NCBI GenBank assembly: GCA_964643605.1
Contig: CAZXTF010000001.1
Coordinates: 1-61,966 of the forward strand
Length of the DNA stretch: 61,966 nucleotides
Source of the DNA: CAMTWJ01 sp964643605
GTDB lineage: Bacteria > Patescibacteriota > Saccharimonadia > Saccharimonadales > 2-12-FULL-41-12
Direction of reading: 5' to 3'
The position numbers and the translations under genes are program-made. Below the pieces are notes generated by a model. That model was not told the origin of the DNA. It ran no database searches and saw only the letters and a list, made by a program, of their open reading frames with translations. This document shows positions 61,546-61,966 of this stretch, in pieces. Numbering within the stretch: position 1 is the stretch's first letter; each line of letters opens with the position of its first letter.

Positions 61546-61819
61546 ATACTTTTGCCGCCTTTACCTGCTTCCGACAAAGTCGAAACTCTGTAAAGGCTCT
61601 TGGCAAATTGCGGTGTCGATTACGCTCGTTCTCTCACTCGTTGTATATCTGATACATCTCGATCGATAACTCGCTATCTCCTAGCACTTTACTCAAGCAA
61701 AAACTTCAGGATGATGTCCATTTGTTGTTAATTTGCTGACATCTGTTAGTGATTAACACCAATAACTAGTAAATTGCACTCCCAGGAACTAAGCAACTAA
61801 ATGCACAGTTCCTGGATCG
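61546..61819 (-). other. 23S-5S internal transcribed spacer
   Basis: A spacer of about 275 bases, long for 23S-5S, with no tRNA. Just after the 23S end lies a nine-base stem CCAGGAACT/AGTTCCTGG (61782-61790 and 61807-61815) that may be a processing signal. The rest is AT-rich without visible genes. Confidence 0.6.
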
Positions 61820-61966
61820 TAAAAAGTCAATGGGGCTATTAGTACCTCTCGGCTGAACACATTACTGTGCGTACACCTAAGGCCTATCAACCAGATAGTC
61901 TTTCTGGGCCCTCATAGGGAAATCTAATTTTGAGGTCGGCTTCGCACTTAATATGTTTTCAGCGCT
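61820..61966 (-). rRNA. rrl: 23S ribosomal RNA, 3' end (partial)
   Basis: The minus strand shows the conserved 23S 3' domain (AGCGCTGAAAACATATTAAG near 61966, and AGGCCTTAGGTGTACGCACA). The gene continues beyond the window; the 3' end is estimated near 61820. Confidence 0.92.

Noticed and set aside
1..61966. UGA recoding as in Gracilibacteria/SR1
   Set aside because: Long genes have no in-frame TGA, and nrdR, the HExxH gene and the DUF1801 gene end in TGA at the expected length.

Overview
The window looks like a chromosome segment of a reduced-genome monoderm bacterium of the Candidate Phyla Radiation (Patescibacteria), most likely a Saccharibacteria (TM7) relative. This is inferred from gene content and compactness, not from a tree. 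UGA is a normal stop (three genes end in TGA and no long gene has an in-frame TGA), which argues against the UGA-glycine code of Gracilibacteria/SR1. Genes are tightly packed, often with 1-4 base overlaps. No tRNA gene, IS element or CRISPR array was found. Three runs of N mark assembly joins, and all three interrupt genes that become in-frame when short flanking overlaps are merged.

Layout. Positions 1-8.0 kb: a partial unknown gene, an M16 peptidase, secA, hpf, serS, a four-cysteine PD-(D/E)XK nuclease and pheA. Positions 8.1-12.3 kb: a run from class I lysS through a heliorhodopsin-like membrane protein and rsmE to a terminator, preceded by greA. Positions 12.4-18.1 kb: rpsB-tsf-frr-(unknown)-rseP-CPBP protease-proS, an eroded version of the classical rpsB-to-proS cluster. 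Positions 18.2-27.2 kb: L31, prfA-prmC, htrA, an LCP-family wall enzyme, lepB and parAB. Positions 27.3-36.8 kb: a cell-surface locus with a giant adhesin-like protein (about 2,007 residues once a gap is closed) carrying two LVIVD beta-propeller arrays, a tail-collar-like protein with THxHT motifs and a small propeller protein. Positions 37.1-44.5 kb: rplU, ileS under a T-box riboswitch, a thioredoxin-fold protein without CxxC, class II ribonucleotide reductase nrdJ and nrdR. Positions 44.6-57.7 kb: ftsA-ftsZ, map-adk-yqeY-rpsU, priA-def-fmt, an acidic tail-anchored protein, infB and an S1-domain protein. Positions 57.8-61.3 kb: a ROK kinase, an HExxH protein, a KGG-repeat stress protein with an attenuator in its leader, and small hypotheticals. 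The right end carries 5S and the 3' end of 23S rRNA on the minus strand.

Together the genes cover translation (four aminoacyl-tRNA synthetases, initiation, release, recycling, N-terminal processing), secretion and envelope proteolysis (SecA, LepB, HtrA, RseP, CPBP, M16), division and segregation, and B12-dependent dNTP synthesis. Central biosynthesis is nearly absent, which fits a host-dependent lifestyle.

Most notable observations: (1) a heliorhodopsin-family protein in which the retinal-binding lysine, the counterion glutamate and two conserved histidines all appear replaced; (2) a T-box with an ultrashort specifier hairpin before ileS; (3) an intrinsic terminator between a strong promoter and the KGG stress gene; (4) recurrent promoters placed so that mRNAs would be leaderless or nearly so; (5) a foreign-looking zinc-ribbon-coding fragment inside nrdR, flanked by an 8-base repeat, at an assembly join.
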